This document shows, one piece after another, positions 11,629 through 23,946 of a stretch of 64,000 nt of DNA. Within the stretch, counting starts at the first letter, position 1. The number at the start of each line of letters is the position of its first letter. The DNA comes from Isoperla grammatica (lineage: Eukaryota; Arthropoda; Insecta; Plecoptera; Perlodidae). The stretch lies in contig OX246746.1 of the NCBI GenBank assembly GCA_945910005.1, forward strand, positions 18,789,779 through 18,853,778, read 5' to 3'. Made by a program: the position numbers and the translations under genes. Below the pieces are notes generated by a model. That model did no database searches. It was not told the origin of the DNA and saw only the letters and a list, made by a program, of their open reading frames with translations.

Positions 11629-12019
11629 TGCACCTTATGGTACTCCTGCTTTGGTTTTTCTGTACCTTGATTGTTTGTTATTGCATCTTACTCTTATGCA
11701 TCTCTGGCTAAGAAAGTTTTTACTCCATCTGTATATGTTTTGTGGTACTTCCATTTCTTTCATCTTTTTCATTAGTATTTCCCTATCTATACTATATTGA
11801 ATGCAGTCTTGAAATCAACGTAGGCTACACAACCAGAGCAGACATCTTTTTATTAAAACCTTCTTTAATATCCTGTTGTAAATATGCCACCTGGTCTAAA
11901 GTCCCTCTGCTCTGCCTAAAACCAGCCTGCTCCTCTGCCAAAATGTATTTTGATTCTAAAAAGGGTTTTAGTCTGAAGTTGACCATCTGCTCCATTGTTT
12001 TAGCCATCATTGATGTTGT
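11629..12019 (-). pseudogene. Reverse transcriptase, fingers region, of the non-LTR element
   Basis: Contains MAKTMEQMVNFRLKPFLES and AEEQAGFRQSRGTLDQVAYL, the well-conserved RT segment before the catalytic aspartates, then runs to the GVP motif next to the hAT site, where the following codon is TAA. It is separated from the upstream RT part by the insertion at 12020-12497. Confidence 0.8.
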
Positions 12020-12497
12020 CATGGCGCGACTACTTAAATATAATGATATAAATAATCTTTCTTTCTCAGTAAATAGAAAACAAACTAGCACTCAAGAGTG
12101 ACACACTATCTCATCCCCTAAGGCTGAGATACCTTCTAGAATAGTCAGTGATGCTAGGAACTCGGGGAGACTGAACCACTCAGGCACTCTTCCGTGGGCT
12201 TGCCTAGCAGGCGGATGTGAGACGCTTGCTTCACATTCGTTATAGTATAATTTCAATAGTGTCTAATCAATCCACATCTCAATCCAAGTAAGTGTTAGTA
12301 TAAGGATATATGATTGTATTATAATAGTATTATTACCTAATTAAACAGTATCATTTTAAAGTTATTAGTGATTATATTTCGGGTACAATGTACTTGAAGC
12401 CCACGCGCCCGAGCTACAATAGGGTTCCTGTTCCCGCTTTCTCCTCAGGGAAGACAAATAGGATGGTGGCAGCACCCCTCTAGTCCGACCGCGACAA
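12020..12497. mobile_element. Insertion of about 480 bp in the RT, class unknown
   Basis: It separates the RT motif ending SYRPIALT from the segment starting MAKTMEQ, which are adjacent in related elements. The ends are GC-rich and loosely inverted (CATGGCGCGACT on the left, GTCCGACCGCGACAATG on the right). The target duplication is not clear, so the edges are good to a few bases only. No coding sequence was seen. Confidence 0.6.
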
Positions 12498-13080
12498 TGT
12501 TAATGCTATTGGCCTGTAGCTCTCAACTTTGGTGCTATCCTTCCCATTTTTTAGCACTGGTATAATCTCTGCTTCCCTCCATATATCAGGAATATTATAT
12601 TGCCAGATATTATTGAAGAGCTTTAATATTGTACTTTTACCTCTTTTGCCGAGATTCTTTAAAATCTCTGAGTATATAAGGTCAACTCCAGGGGATTTTT
12701 TTACTTTTAGCCTTCTTAATGCTTCTTCCAATTCACTCATTATGAAAAGGGCACTGTAGGGATCTTTTATGTCATCCACATTTTTGATATAAAATTTTAG
12801 TGTGCTTCTCTTTGTTTGATTTTGCTTGTTTAGCTTGGAATTTGCATATAGCTTTTGCTTTCATCTTGTCTTCATATATTTCTTTGCCATTATGTTGTTG
12901 CCATAATGGTTCGGTTTTACTGTCTTTCTTACCTTGGTTATTTAGTTTTGAGAAAAATGTTTTTCCGTCTTTCCTGCAGTCAATGTTTTCCACAAACTCT
13001 TCCAATGCCCTCTTCTTACTCTCCAGTATGGTCCTTCTTAATTTGGCTTGTCTTTTTCTCAGCTCTATCATATCTTCCAT
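12498..13080 (-). pseudogene. Linker and RT N-terminal region of the non-LTR element
   Basis: Two open segments on -. One is a lysine-rich linker (IELRKRQAKLRRTILESKKR). The next carries LRRLKVKKSPGVDLIYSEIL and WREAEIIPVLKNGKDST, ending SYRPIALT, the classic N-terminal RT motifs. Frame breaks separate the segments. Confidence 0.8.
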
Positions 13081-13399
13081 ATTTTGTGTTTTCTCAGCCT
13101 TCTTTCTTGCTTTGTCTCTCTGTTCTTTGAGTACTGAAAGTTCATTATTCCAAAAAGGTTTGTACCGTTGTACTTTCCTTCTTGGTATATTTTTCTCTGC
13201 TGCGTCCTGTATTATTTTTATTATTTGTGCATTCTCCCTGTCAATGTAATCTCCTCGAATTCCCTCTCCATGTCATTCCTAAAGCCTTTCGAATTTGCTT
13301 TTCTGAAGTTTCATATTGTACACTTTGTTTCCTCCTCCTCTTTCCTTCACTTTTCTCTATTGACTAGAATGATTTTATGTCCAGCTCGAGTAGGGGATT

Positions 13400-13970
13400 C
13401 GAGATTTTCTTGCTTTACCTCTTCCTGTATGTTGATGTGACTAAAAACCATATCGGGTTTTGATAGATCTCCTTCGTATGAAAGGAAAGTGTATGGTTCT
13501 TCTGCATTTATTAGAGTTAGTGCGTTGCTGTCTACATATTCTTCGAGAAGAGAACCTACTCTTGTTGTCTGCTTGTAATTCTAAAATATATTTGGTGCGT
13601 TAAAATCTCCGATTAAAATTGTATTCTTGTCTATATTGCCCAAGTCTAAGAGTTTGGTTTCACTTTTGGGTGGGTTATAGCAAACGTTGAATATTTAGTC
13701 TTGGTGCCATTTTTCCATAATTCCAGCTGTATGATCTCGATTTTGTCACAATATTCTATTCTGTGTATTTCTTTAAAGCGGCAAATTACTCCCACCCTGA
13801 CACCAACTAGGATGCCTGAAGAGATTCTTCTTTGCCTTTTGAGTTTGTATATTGTATATCCTTGCACATAGTAGCTTCGTCATTCTTATAGTCTTCAGTA
13901 TAATAGCCCCTGCTTCTACTATAGCAAAGGCGTCAACATTCTTATCGGCTACCATCTTTTTCATTTCTAT
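13400..13970 (-). pseudogene. APE-type endonuclease remnant of the non-LTR element
   Basis: Broken - strand frames include ISSGILVGVRVGVICRF near the start and NTILIGDFNAPNIF near 13600, the conserved GDFNA motif of AP-type endonucleases, which nick target DNA in non-LTR retrotransposition. Stops and frameshifts are frequent, so only the family is certain. Confidence 0.72.
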
Positions 13971-14747
13971 GTATTATCTTTGGTGATACCACTAGCGTTC
14001 CAAAATAACAATGACAAAATATTGCCCCTAAAGGGAAATTTTGTTTCATCCATCTTCCTAGTACTGGGCTTATCTCTTCGGTTATCGAGCTTTGGCATCC
14101 TTTCTTGTCAGTCGTTTCGCTCTACCCAGGAGGCACGTGAAAGAGCTTTCTTTATAATTTTAAAGAGCACTCTTTGCGGACGCGACTGACACCACCTCTC
14201 AAAAGGAGGTGGCCTCACCACCATTTCATTTAAAACATGCAATTGGAAGCTGTTATAACCTTATCTGTCATGTCATATTACACGGACGTGACTTCCGCTT
14301 GCGGAGCAAGCAGGCGGTGCATTCACTTGACAGATTGTCATTGCCAGCCGGCCAGGCAGTCTTGGGCCTACCTTGAAATGTAATGGTCGTTTTGGTCGTA
14401 TCATTGTAATAACGGTGCATATCGGCTGGGGCAAATAAACGCTGTTACCAGAGATCATGGACTTAATATTTTACCTGATCCAAGAGAATCAAACCCATCC
14501 TGATGATTAACAATATATAATAGAAGCCTAGTCTGTAAGGGTTAGTGCATGTATAAAGGAAAGGTTTTATCTAGATTTCCATCAAACAGCTTTAGAGCTC
14601 TTCAGTTCCTTAGAGGTTCCTTTAATGAACCCTTATCGGTCAGTCAAATTATACTTACATTTTTGTCCACCCCAGGGTAAACAGGTAAGAGAACCATTGG
14701 TCAATATGAAAGGAAGCAAGTTTTCATGAAGAATATGGTTTACTCAC

Positions 14748-14899
14748 GCATCACAATGCTGCTTATTCGTGCAACACTGGACGTCACTGCTGAAGTTTCT
14801 CATTAGGAATTGAAGAGTTCATAACAGAGGAGAAAGATGAGATGAGGAGGCGTAGACCCAGCAATGGGTTATGTCACCATTCTCGGGAGTCCATGCTGT
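14748..14899 (-). other. 152-bp splice-flanked module, copy B
   Basis: Same length and layout as 7261-7412: acceptor TTTCCAG, donor GC then GTGAGTAAAC. No frame is open through the module. Probable pseudo-exon or non-coding exon. Confidence 0.4.
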
Positions 14900-14936
14900 C
14901 TGGAAACAAAAATGCCATCATTAACATGGGGACCTT

Positions 14937-15125
14937 CAGTGAAACTTCTTTATATAATATAACAAACGTCTTTCTGTAACAAAATTATCTACATAACAAA
15001 CTGTTTTTGAGGTCCCAAAAGGTTCTTATGCATGTAAAGGTACCTACCATCTTTATAAAGAAATGTTACTTATAACAAAATAAAAATATAGTCCCCAAGA
15101 GTTTGTATAAAGAAGTTTTACTGTA
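14937..15125. mobile_element. Tigger/pogo-like MITE, copy 1
   Basis: Ends CAGTGAAACTTCTTTATA and AAGAAGTTTTACTGTA, with internal TATAACAAAC and GAGGTCCCAAAA. The same family is at 47248-47500 and 51820-52006. Non-coding. Its absence from copy A of the surrounding block gives an empty-site control. Confidence 0.75.
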
Positions 15126-15510
15126 CTTGCCATTGGTTGTTAGTTTCACGTTAAACTGAGCGACAGATTGATTTTTCCAGGGACAAAGCATAGAGCCATC
15201 TAAGAAATACCATCTAAGAAATGGTAAGCATGCCATTACCTTGCCAAAATAGTTTCCTCTTAAATGTTTTTCTACCATTTTGGATTTCAAATTTTGTGGA
15301 AATTAAAAAAATGTTCCATGGCTATTAGTAGGTGCCCGCACCAGTGGTTTTCTAACTGTTCTGTGGCCTTAGGCCTACTGCTGCCAGTCCCTGAATAGAT
15401 CTGAAGTTGATACTTTTGTACAGGCCTAATGTAATTGAAATAACAATTATTGATATCATTGCTGTACCTAGAATCCCACAAAACATAATACATAAGTAGA
15501 AATTCGTGCA

Positions 15511-15900
15511 AAGGAAAGGTTTAGATTTCCATCACACAACAGCTTTAGAACTCTTCAGTTCCTTAGAGGTTCCTTTAATAAACCCTTATCGGTCAGTCAA
15601 ATTATACTTAAATTTTTGTCTCCCCCAGGATAAACAGGTAAGAGAACCACTGGTCAATATGAAAGGTAGCAAGGTTTCATGAGCAATATGGTTTACTCAC
15701 GCATCACAATGCTGCTAATTCGTGCAACACTGGACGTCACTGCTGAAGTTTCTCATTAGGAATTGAAGAGTTCATAACAGAGGAGAAAGATGAGATGAGG
15801 AGACTAAGACCCAGCAATGGATTATGTCACCATTCTCGGGAGTCCATGCTATCTGGAAACAAAAAAGTAGAGTATCCTTACATGGGTGTCTGTAGTATAA
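15511..15900. repeat. Triplicated block, copy C
   Basis: Begins like copy B (AAAGGTTTAGATTTCC, CTCTTCAGTTCCTTAGAGG, GGATAAACAGGTAAGAGAAC), holds the third 152-bp module, then diverges after about 15870. Confidence 0.8.
15701..15852 (-). other. 152-bp splice-flanked module, copy C
   Basis: Third copy, with donor (GTGAGTAAAC) and a TTTCCAG acceptor retained. Closed in all frames on the - strand. Confidence 0.4.
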
Positions 15901-16639
15901 AGGCAAAAATTTGATCTATGGAAAAGTGCTGCCAGTTAAAACTAAACCAGTATCATCTTTGCACAAATAGTTAATTTAAATTACTATGATAAATAATATT
16001 AATATGTTTTGTATTGTTAAAAACATGGCTTTAAATTTGAATGTAATCTCAAAGAGCTGCTAATTTATACCTACCTCATTGATTGGTAATAATGCACTTG
16101 CACATTGTGAAGTCACTGTATTTTAATACAATATTAGGTGTCGGGAGGTGCATCATACCATAATTTCACAAATGAAGAAAACTAAAATATTCACTAGGTA
16201 GGTCTGAAGGCTAATCAAATTTTTTAAGAAACCTATCCTCATGAAATGTCTCAGCCCAACCATAAACCCAAGGTCATTCTATTGAATGTTAAACTTTCTA
16301 ATAAAAGAATATGCATATTGTTAGAAACTACAAAAAAAAACATCAATGCTTACCACTAATAAATATATTGAGAGTAGTTGTTTTGTAACTAACTATAATT
16401 TTCATATTGAAACGTGTGTTTGTGTTTACCTACTCTGGCGGCATTGTAGACCTATCTTTGCTGGCGGCCATTAAAAAGTCACTGGTCTGTGAAACATGGA
16501 CTGCAGGACGCGTAGGCCTATTGACTGGGATATAAAGCTCATTCATACTTTCAATAATTGGCTCAAATTAAAAATAAAATAAACCCTTTCCTGGAAACTG
16601 TTTTTAAACGCACCTGTGCTACGATATTTACCTCATATT
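15901..16639. other. AT-rich DNA without recognised feature
   Basis: No ORF with recognisable homology and no clear repeat beyond AT-rich sequence. Short GGCGGC-containing pieces near 16436-16470 are not enough for a call. Confidence 0.4.
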
Positions 16640-18280
16640 TAGTGATCGAAAATTTCATGAAATATATTTTTTTGAAAGTTTCGTGAAATATTTCATGAAA
16701 TATTTCACCAAATATTGAAATATTGTGAAATATTCATATTTTGAGCATGATTGATACTTTACGATGCTAAAATATATATCGAGTCATATTCGTAATCCAA
16801 AGTTTTTTTTATGTCAATGCATAAATAAAGCAGGCAAATTGTTAATTTTCACAAGACAAGAATGATATATTTCAAGTTTTAATGGAACTGACAATGAAGC
16901 TCTTTGCCGCGGGTTAAGAGGTGGCTACTCAATTTCGGTTTTTATAAAGACTTGCCTCTCTACTGAACGAGGCCGAACATTGCCGAAGCAGAATTGTTCG
17001 AAAGCCTCAGCTCGAGTTTTCAACACACACAACACACACTCAACACACACATGTTAATGACATAGGAGGTATTTGGGGAATGAATGTGACTTTGTTTTTT
17101 TCAACGAAATTAAACAAAAATCACTTTTTTATGTTACCTGTTACTGTATCTTTCCAATTATGTAAGGCGCATGCTTCAAAAAGTACATATTTATGTTTTA
17201 AATCGATTTAATTCTGTTGAATTAGCTAGAGCCTATGCCTAGGCCTATGCACCCCATTCGCCATTGTTCAACACTTGGATGAAGAGAAATATCTCTGCAG
17301 CAAAATAAGTGCTTTGGTTCATTGTTATCAGCAAATGCACCAACTTAAACATAAGTTACTGTATAATAATCACAGTATTTTCGATAAATTACCCCTTCTT
17401 CAAATTTGAAGAAGGGGTAATTTGAAGAAAGGGTTATTATTTTAAAATAAATTTATACCCAAAAAATAAATTACCCCTTCTTCAAGTTTGCGGGCGATAT
17501 TCGGTTTCATTTCATACGTTGGCTACTGAATCAACGTAGAACAGCTGATTGTAGCATCCAGTAGGCTGTGTGCATGTTGCTAATGGTGAATGGCGTGCAT
17601 AGACATAGGCTCTAGCTAGCCAATTCAACATAATTAAATTGATTTAAAACATAAATACGTACTATTTGAAGCATGCGCCTTACATAATTGGAAAGATACA
17701 GTAACAGGTAACATAAAAAAGTGATTTTTGTTAAATTTCGTTGAAAAAAACAAAGTCACATTCATTCCCCAAATACCACATAGGAGACATAGACATGAAT
17801 CGGGGCCTTAGAAGACTGAAAGTGTAACTGGCATTCATAGTTCCCACGTGACTTCACAGCGGCCATGATTGCGACACAATTGAGGAGGACAAATCCTAGA
17901 TCATTGGCAAATACCATTCAAATTTAATAAATAAGCCTAATTTATAACTTAAAAGTAAATTTAAGTAATACAAAAATAAAAAATTACTACACATACCGAT
18001 TTTATTTAAAAAACAGGCTGGATTTTAAAGAACTAAGAATTTCTGTGTTCTATCACAACAGCCTTCAATTGTTTCTCCATGGCAAGGTCAAAGTTTGATC
18101 ACAAATGTGGCCGCCAAGGGCAAAGATGTGACGTACGTGCAACCTATATGAATACATGTGACCCCCCTCCCAATGCAATAGAATTATGCTGGTTGGTAAG
18201 GTAGTTGGTTGTTTGGAGCTTGCGTTGAGTTGAGTCAAGTTGAAACTTTCAAATTGAAATATTTCACACTTCGATCACTA
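16640..18280. mobile_element. TA-target inverted-repeat element, non-coding, 1.64 kb
   Basis: Left end TAGTGATCGAA and right end TTCGATCACTA form an inverted repeat bounded by TA, as in Tc1/mariner-like elements. Subterminal GAAATATTTCA words occur at both ends. No transposase was found. A second element (17069-17778) sits inside. Confidence 0.55.
17069..17778. mobile_element. Nested long inverted-repeat element with 8-bp duplication
   Basis: Arms of about 200 bp (17069-17270 and about 17577-17776) are inverted copies: GTATTTGGGGAATG on the left, CATTCCCCAAATAC on the right. The 8-bp direct repeat CATAGGAG flanks it at 17061-17068 and 17779-17786. No coding sequence. The middle contains a 38-bp perfect palindrome at 17386-17423. 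Confidence 0.75.
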
Positions 18281-18617
18281 CATATATTATATTATGGTAT
18301 GACTCGAAATGTTGGGTTAAAAAAAAAATGTGAAAGGCGATGGGCGGTAATATCTGCGCATTGCGCAATAATTTGATTCAAGTAGTCACACTAAGGAAAA
18401 TCCCAAAATAATTATTAAGTTATTAATTAATACATTTAAGGAATAATTTTGAAGCACACTCCTTTAGGGTGATTTATTTAGGCCTAAATACATTGTTGTT
18501 CTTATTAGAATCAAATCAAAATCAACTTTATTTTAGATGAAAAGAGTTTTAATCACAGGAAGTGGCATTCGTTATGCGACAACAGCGCTTCAGTACGGAC
18601 TTTATCCGGACTAGGAT

Positions 18618-18913
18618 GCATTGTGGGTAGCCATTCTGCCATCTTGTTCTCAAATTTCAAGTGAAGTGAAGAGGTAGAGTAGGAGCAAGAGTAAATTGCG
18701 AATAAATTCATTTTTTAGAGTTTAGAAGTGTTAACGTTAGGTAATACTTGTTCGTGTGTTAAGTGAGATAGGTTTAAGAAGTGAACAGTTAGTGAACTGA
18801 TGTTGAAACACGTGGGTCTTCCAGAAGGGGTTATGCAATCATTTGCGCCTTCAACCAGCAAGAATAGGCCCTAGGCCTAGGGCCAGTGTGCATCACCACT
18901 TCATCCAGAAAAA
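18618..18913 (+). promoter_or_regulatory. Possible promoter and untranslated first exon
   Basis: GCATTGTGGGTAG (18618-18630) followed by GCCATCTTG (18638-18646) resembles a ZNF143-type site plus a YY1 initiator, as found at TATA-less animal promoters. A donor AGAAAAA then GTAAGT lies at 18914. The candidate exon has stops in all useful frames, so it would be 5' UTR. The next clean + strand exon is 24053-24222. Linking the two is inference. Confidence 0.3.
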
Positions 18914-19810
18914 GTAAGTCATCGCCTAGCCTACAGTCCTAGCATGAATAATTAATTAATATATTTATTGTTGAACTTGGCGGACGGCGTTTTCAATACA
19001 ATTATAAAAGATAAGATAACTCGATTAATTTAAACCTAATTTTCAGTTCGTTTTTGAGGAAGCCATTTTCTTTTGCCATTTATGACGTAGGTAGGCGTAC
19101 CTAACAATCTGTATAGGCCTAGGCCTAGGCGGAGGCCTAATTCTGTTTAAAACAAGATAATTTGTGAATGATTTCGTGGATTGCATGTAATACGTGTAAA
19201 ATCAGTTTCATTTTTTCGTTTTGGAATCTAGTAGGCCTAGGCCTTAGCCTAGGCATAGGCCTAAACCTATTTGCATTTTGGAAAATTTCCACTGAGATTA
19301 AAAGAACAAAGAATCGGTATCCAATCAGAGTCCTTGAAAGAGATCACGTGCAATTATCAGCCAATAGAAAAGAGCGTGGGTCTTGGTTTTGTGGTGTCAT
19401 TTCTTCAATGTCATTTATAGCTTGGGATTTTGCTCGAAACTACTTTTCAAGGGCTATAGTTAATTATATTATATTTACTACCAGTAAGTTTAACTTAATA
19501 ACTAAAATCAAGTGTGTAAGTTATAGGCCGTAAACAAATTGCGTGTGATTCCTAAATTCAAGCCAACTGATCCTTAACTACCTGTCTGGGCTAGCCTAGG
19601 CTAGCTTAAGGTGAGAAGTGATATTAAAAATAAAAATTAGTTTGCCTAGACCCTAGGCCTAGACCACGTGCACACAAATATTCTTTGGCTACTACCAGTC
19701 CTATCTCCTAGCCTAGGCCTACTGTCAATAAGTGTAAGCACAGTTTATCGAATAAAATATCTTCAACATGGGTCTTAGCTCTTCACCCATTGTAGGGACT
19801 AGGCCTAGGG

Positions 19811-20241
19811 CAGGGATGGCGAACCTTTTTTGGCTTGAGTGCCATTATTTACAAATTATTAAATTTACTCTGTCCAGGCGTGCCAAATTCTCAAAAAAGG
19901 ACCAGTAAAATTTTAAATTAGCCTGCATTTTTATTATAACTTTTTGAATAATTATTATGTTTGGCCTGAAACAAATTGCCACTGTATCAGTTTGTTGTGG
20001 GGGGGAGGGGATTTATTCTTAACAGCAATAGTATGAACGTCGCAGATAACGAAGGACTTGGGCCAAATACCGCCGGAGGCGAAATTTTTTTACCCAAAAT
20101 TCCCTAAATGCCTGTTATGCCTTTGAAGTGTGGTCAATTTCATTCTGATACAATACTGTACACATTTCTGCGTGCCAGCCAGAAAGTCTTCGCGTGCCAC
20201 TTTTGGCACGCATCGGTTCGCATCATTGGTTCGCATCCCTG
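19811..20241. mobile_element. hAT-like MITE, 431 bp
   Basis: Ends CAGGGATGGCGAACC and GGTTCGCATCCCTG, inverted with one indel. Flanked by GCCTAGGG (19803-19810) and GACTAGGG (20242-20249), an 8-bp duplication with one mismatch. Non-coding. Confidence 0.82.
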
Positions 20242-20899
20242 GACTAGGGCCTAGTTCCATGCTTAAGTCAAGAGAATTTTCCCAAATCATGCTCCAGGCC
20301 CAAATACATATAGCCTAACCTAAGCTATATATGTATTGGGGCATCTTAGCCTGTGGAATGTGGAAACTGGAGAATAAGCTTTGAATCTTTCATTTTAACC
20401 ACAATTGCCAATTTATACCAGTCTTATTCAGGCAGTGAACTTAAAAGTTAGTGATAGGGATGAAATTACTTATTTTTACTAACTAACACTTAGGGTTATT
20501 ATTGAGGGTTGTAATGGTTAAGTTAGTGGCCACAGTAATTAATGTTTTTTATTAGCTATTTTATACTAGTATTGCTTGTGATTTTGGTACTTTTACTCAA
20601 GCGGACAATGGGCATGTAGATTTAATTTAGGCCGATGCCTTGCATTGCTATTTTTATTGACTTGAGCTATTAGTGGTTTTAATTATGGACTTGGGCCGAT
20701 GGGGAGACTGTACCTAAATCATGAGGTGGGGGGGGGGGGGGGGGGGGGGAAATTTTATTATATTTTCTTCTCTTTCCTTTTATTGTCAATTTTATGCTAT
20801 ATTTTGCTTAAAAATTTATTACATTTTACTTCAGGGCATTTCATTATTTTATTAGTTTATTTTATGAATGGATATGAATATATATAGATGCCCACTTAT
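20242..20899. other. AT-rich DNA with a poly-G tract
   Basis: No gene seen. A G run of about 23 bases lies at 20727-20749; its exact length in the assembly is doubtful. Confidence 0.4.
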
Positions 20900-20992
20900 A
20901 TATAGATGCCCACTTAGAAATCTTGGGGGGAGGGTTGCCTCTGCCACCGGGCTATAAGGCCCAGCCGCAGAAGAGAGCTACTGCTACTACTA

Positions 20993-21032
<40 letters not shown>
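20900..21032 (+). mobile_element. Short retroposon-like repeat with (CTA)n tail
   Basis: GCCCACTTAGAAATCTTGG, GCCTCTGCCACCGGG and CCCAGCCGCAGAAGAG recur at 47266-47362, where the tail is (AAAT)n rather than (CTA)n. Too short for coding; SINE-like by its tail and by the target duplication of the second copy. Confidence 0.55.
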
Positions 21033-22484
21033 AAGTGTGACTCAGCCTTGCATTAATATTGGGGCAACTCAGAATGTTTCTTTGGGATCTTCATTAAGCT
21101 TGAAAGGCTTAGTGCATCTGTAGCAACTAGTACAGGGCTGAATTTTGATGATTTCTTTGGACTATTATGATGGGTCTTACAGGTTTCTTGTCACATTTGG
21201 ATGCCTAAGACAGAGTACCTCTCAATGGGGAATGCAGTGAATGGCGTAAAGACCTACTTTTATAATAGGGTCCCCCATCCCTCCCATTCCCCCAAGGGGT
21301 CATCTTTTAGGAACACAACTACCCACTGAGTAAGCGGGATCAGCATTGAACCTATGTAGCTTGAATGACTCCTTTTGCTAGAACAAATTCGTAAAAAATG
21401 TAAACGATAATTGTTGGGTTGTTGGGAGGGTGGGAGGGTGGGGGTGGGGGGGGGGGGGGGAAATCCCTAGTACATGATACGAAGGTGAACCTGCGGGAGG
21501 GGACAATATGATGGAAATGAAGTGAATGGGCTTGGAGTCCTGTATCAGAGGAGATGCTTAGTTAGGCCTTTTGGAGCAAATTACCAACTTTATTGGAAGA
21601 TGAACATGATCACTTCACTAGAAACTAGTGATGCAAACGATAATCGTATTGATATACATAGGTACGCCTAATATCATACATCGATACAATCTGCGACGTC
21701 ATGTCGAGATATTCATCGCAATATTATTTTACACCCAGTATCATGGTAAATTGTTAATACGTCGTGTTATCATCATAGTTCACAACTTTGCACAGTGGTT
21801 ATTTGATTATTTCTCATTTCATACTTTTTCTCATTTCTATCGTCTCGTTTATGTCGATCAATTACATTTATCTATGTGCGGAGAATGAAGATTACGTTTC
21901 ACATGTAGGCTCTTTGCAGTCTTCATTGACCTTGTGAGCATTGATACAGGCCTGTTATTACTTATTAGCTTTCAATAATTTCAAATGACAATGACATCGT
22001 ATCAATAACTTGAGTGCATTTAATAAAACTATAAACCAGCAATGGATATTTTAGTAGGCCGACTTTGGAAATGTCTCTATTCGGCGTGATTTCTCCATAT
22101 TAATATAATATGCTCAAGATAATAGCATGATATATCACGATATATTGTGGAAAAATGTGATTATTGATATGAATTTATTTATCATAGTTCATCCTTATTA
22201 GAAACAGAGACGATTTTAGAATTAAAGAAAATCATTTGAATCTATCATGTATGCTACATGCAACCTGATATTTCAGGTGTCAAACTGTACAGTACAAGTT
22301 ACCTAAATGTTTAAAGAATGATAATTGTGTTTGAATTGAAGAAGTTTTTAATTCAATCCGTTTTATACTGTTAAATAATACGTAGCATTTTAAATCTTTG
22401 TTAATATTTGTATTATATTATCCTTCTTGACATGTCCAATATCATTGTTTGATCAAATTAAGGACAAATTAATATATTATTATT
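21033..22484. other. Non-coding DNA with poly-G tract
   Basis: No gene recognised. A G-rich tract lies at 21421-21461. ATCGATA-rich sequence from 21620 to 22170 may be a diverged member of the family at 22485-22918. Confidence 0.35.
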
Positions 22485-22918
22485 AGGGTTGCTTTTGATA
22501 ATCTATACTCTATAGGCTACATTGATCGACACGATTATTTGCCGAAACGATCGATAATCGATGCAGTCTTCCTGAATTGATTGGCAATAATATCGATAGT
22601 CGAATGGCTCACCCAGCCGAGATTTTGAATTTACCGCTCGTTACACTTTCTACGTACCTGTGCGGAATGTAGCTTCGTCCATTCATGTATAGATTTCCCC
22701 CCAACAACATGTACATATGTGCATGATACAAGGAACTAAACAATGAGACGCCTTCTGTGCGAGAAATAACGTTAATTTGATTGGATTATCGATTATCGAT
22801 CGATATTTTTTAAGTTGATTATTGTGATCAATACTTACTGTTTTACTGGCCTAACTTACTATTTTTATTTTACAGGCCTGATTATCGATACTGAAATTCA
22901 TATCGAATGCCTACCCTT
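22485..22918. mobile_element. TATCGAT-rich MITE, copy 1
   Basis: Starts AGGGTTGC and ends near CTACCCT, with internal GATTATCGATCGATA and the shared segment GAGATTTTGAATTTACCGC. Matches 25527-25929 and part of 45505-45700. Non-coding. Confidence 0.6.
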
Positions 22919-23140
22919 ATTATTTGCATATTTTATTAGCCTCTTTAAAATTCAACAGGTATACAATATATACTTTAGAACATTTGAGTTATGTTGGTTA
23001 ACAACATGTCTTACTGACATGGGAGCCAAATTTCCAAGTACTCTTATCACAAAAATCTCTATGATTCGATGGGTCAATATTGTTACAGCTATGTAATGAA
23101 ATGTACTACTGTCTACAAATGGAAATAAAACCTACTAGAC

Positions 23141-23946
<806 letters not shown>

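Larger units (their letters stand above)
8287..14221 (-). mobile_element. Non-LTR retrotransposon, I-superfamily-like, decayed
   Basis: A - strand element with, in order, an APE-type endonuclease, reverse transcriptase, RNase H and a C-terminal CCHC-like finger. Its edges are set by a 10-bp target duplication CATTTCATTT at 8277-8286 and 14222-14231; the 3' end carries a short (GAA)n-type tail at 8287-8300. EN plus RT plus RNase H order is typical of the I superfamily (I, Ingi, R1, Loa groups); I cannot pick the clade. Frameshifts, nonsense codons and two insertions (10065-11620 and about 12020-12497) make it dead. Confidence 0.88.
14540..15510. repeat. Triplicated block, copy B
   Basis: Contains a 152-bp module at 14748-14899, then a TA-target transposon at 14937-15125 that copy A lacks, then the downstream landmarks shared with copy A (ACTGAGCGACAG, CTGCCAGTCC). 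The left 350 bp are nearly identical to copy C starting at about 15511, so B and C are a young tandem duplication. Confidence 0.8.

Noticed and set aside
19168..19533. 121-codon + strand ORF
   Set aside because: Low-complexity AT-rich translation with AGGCCTA-derived Leu/Gly; no family signature.
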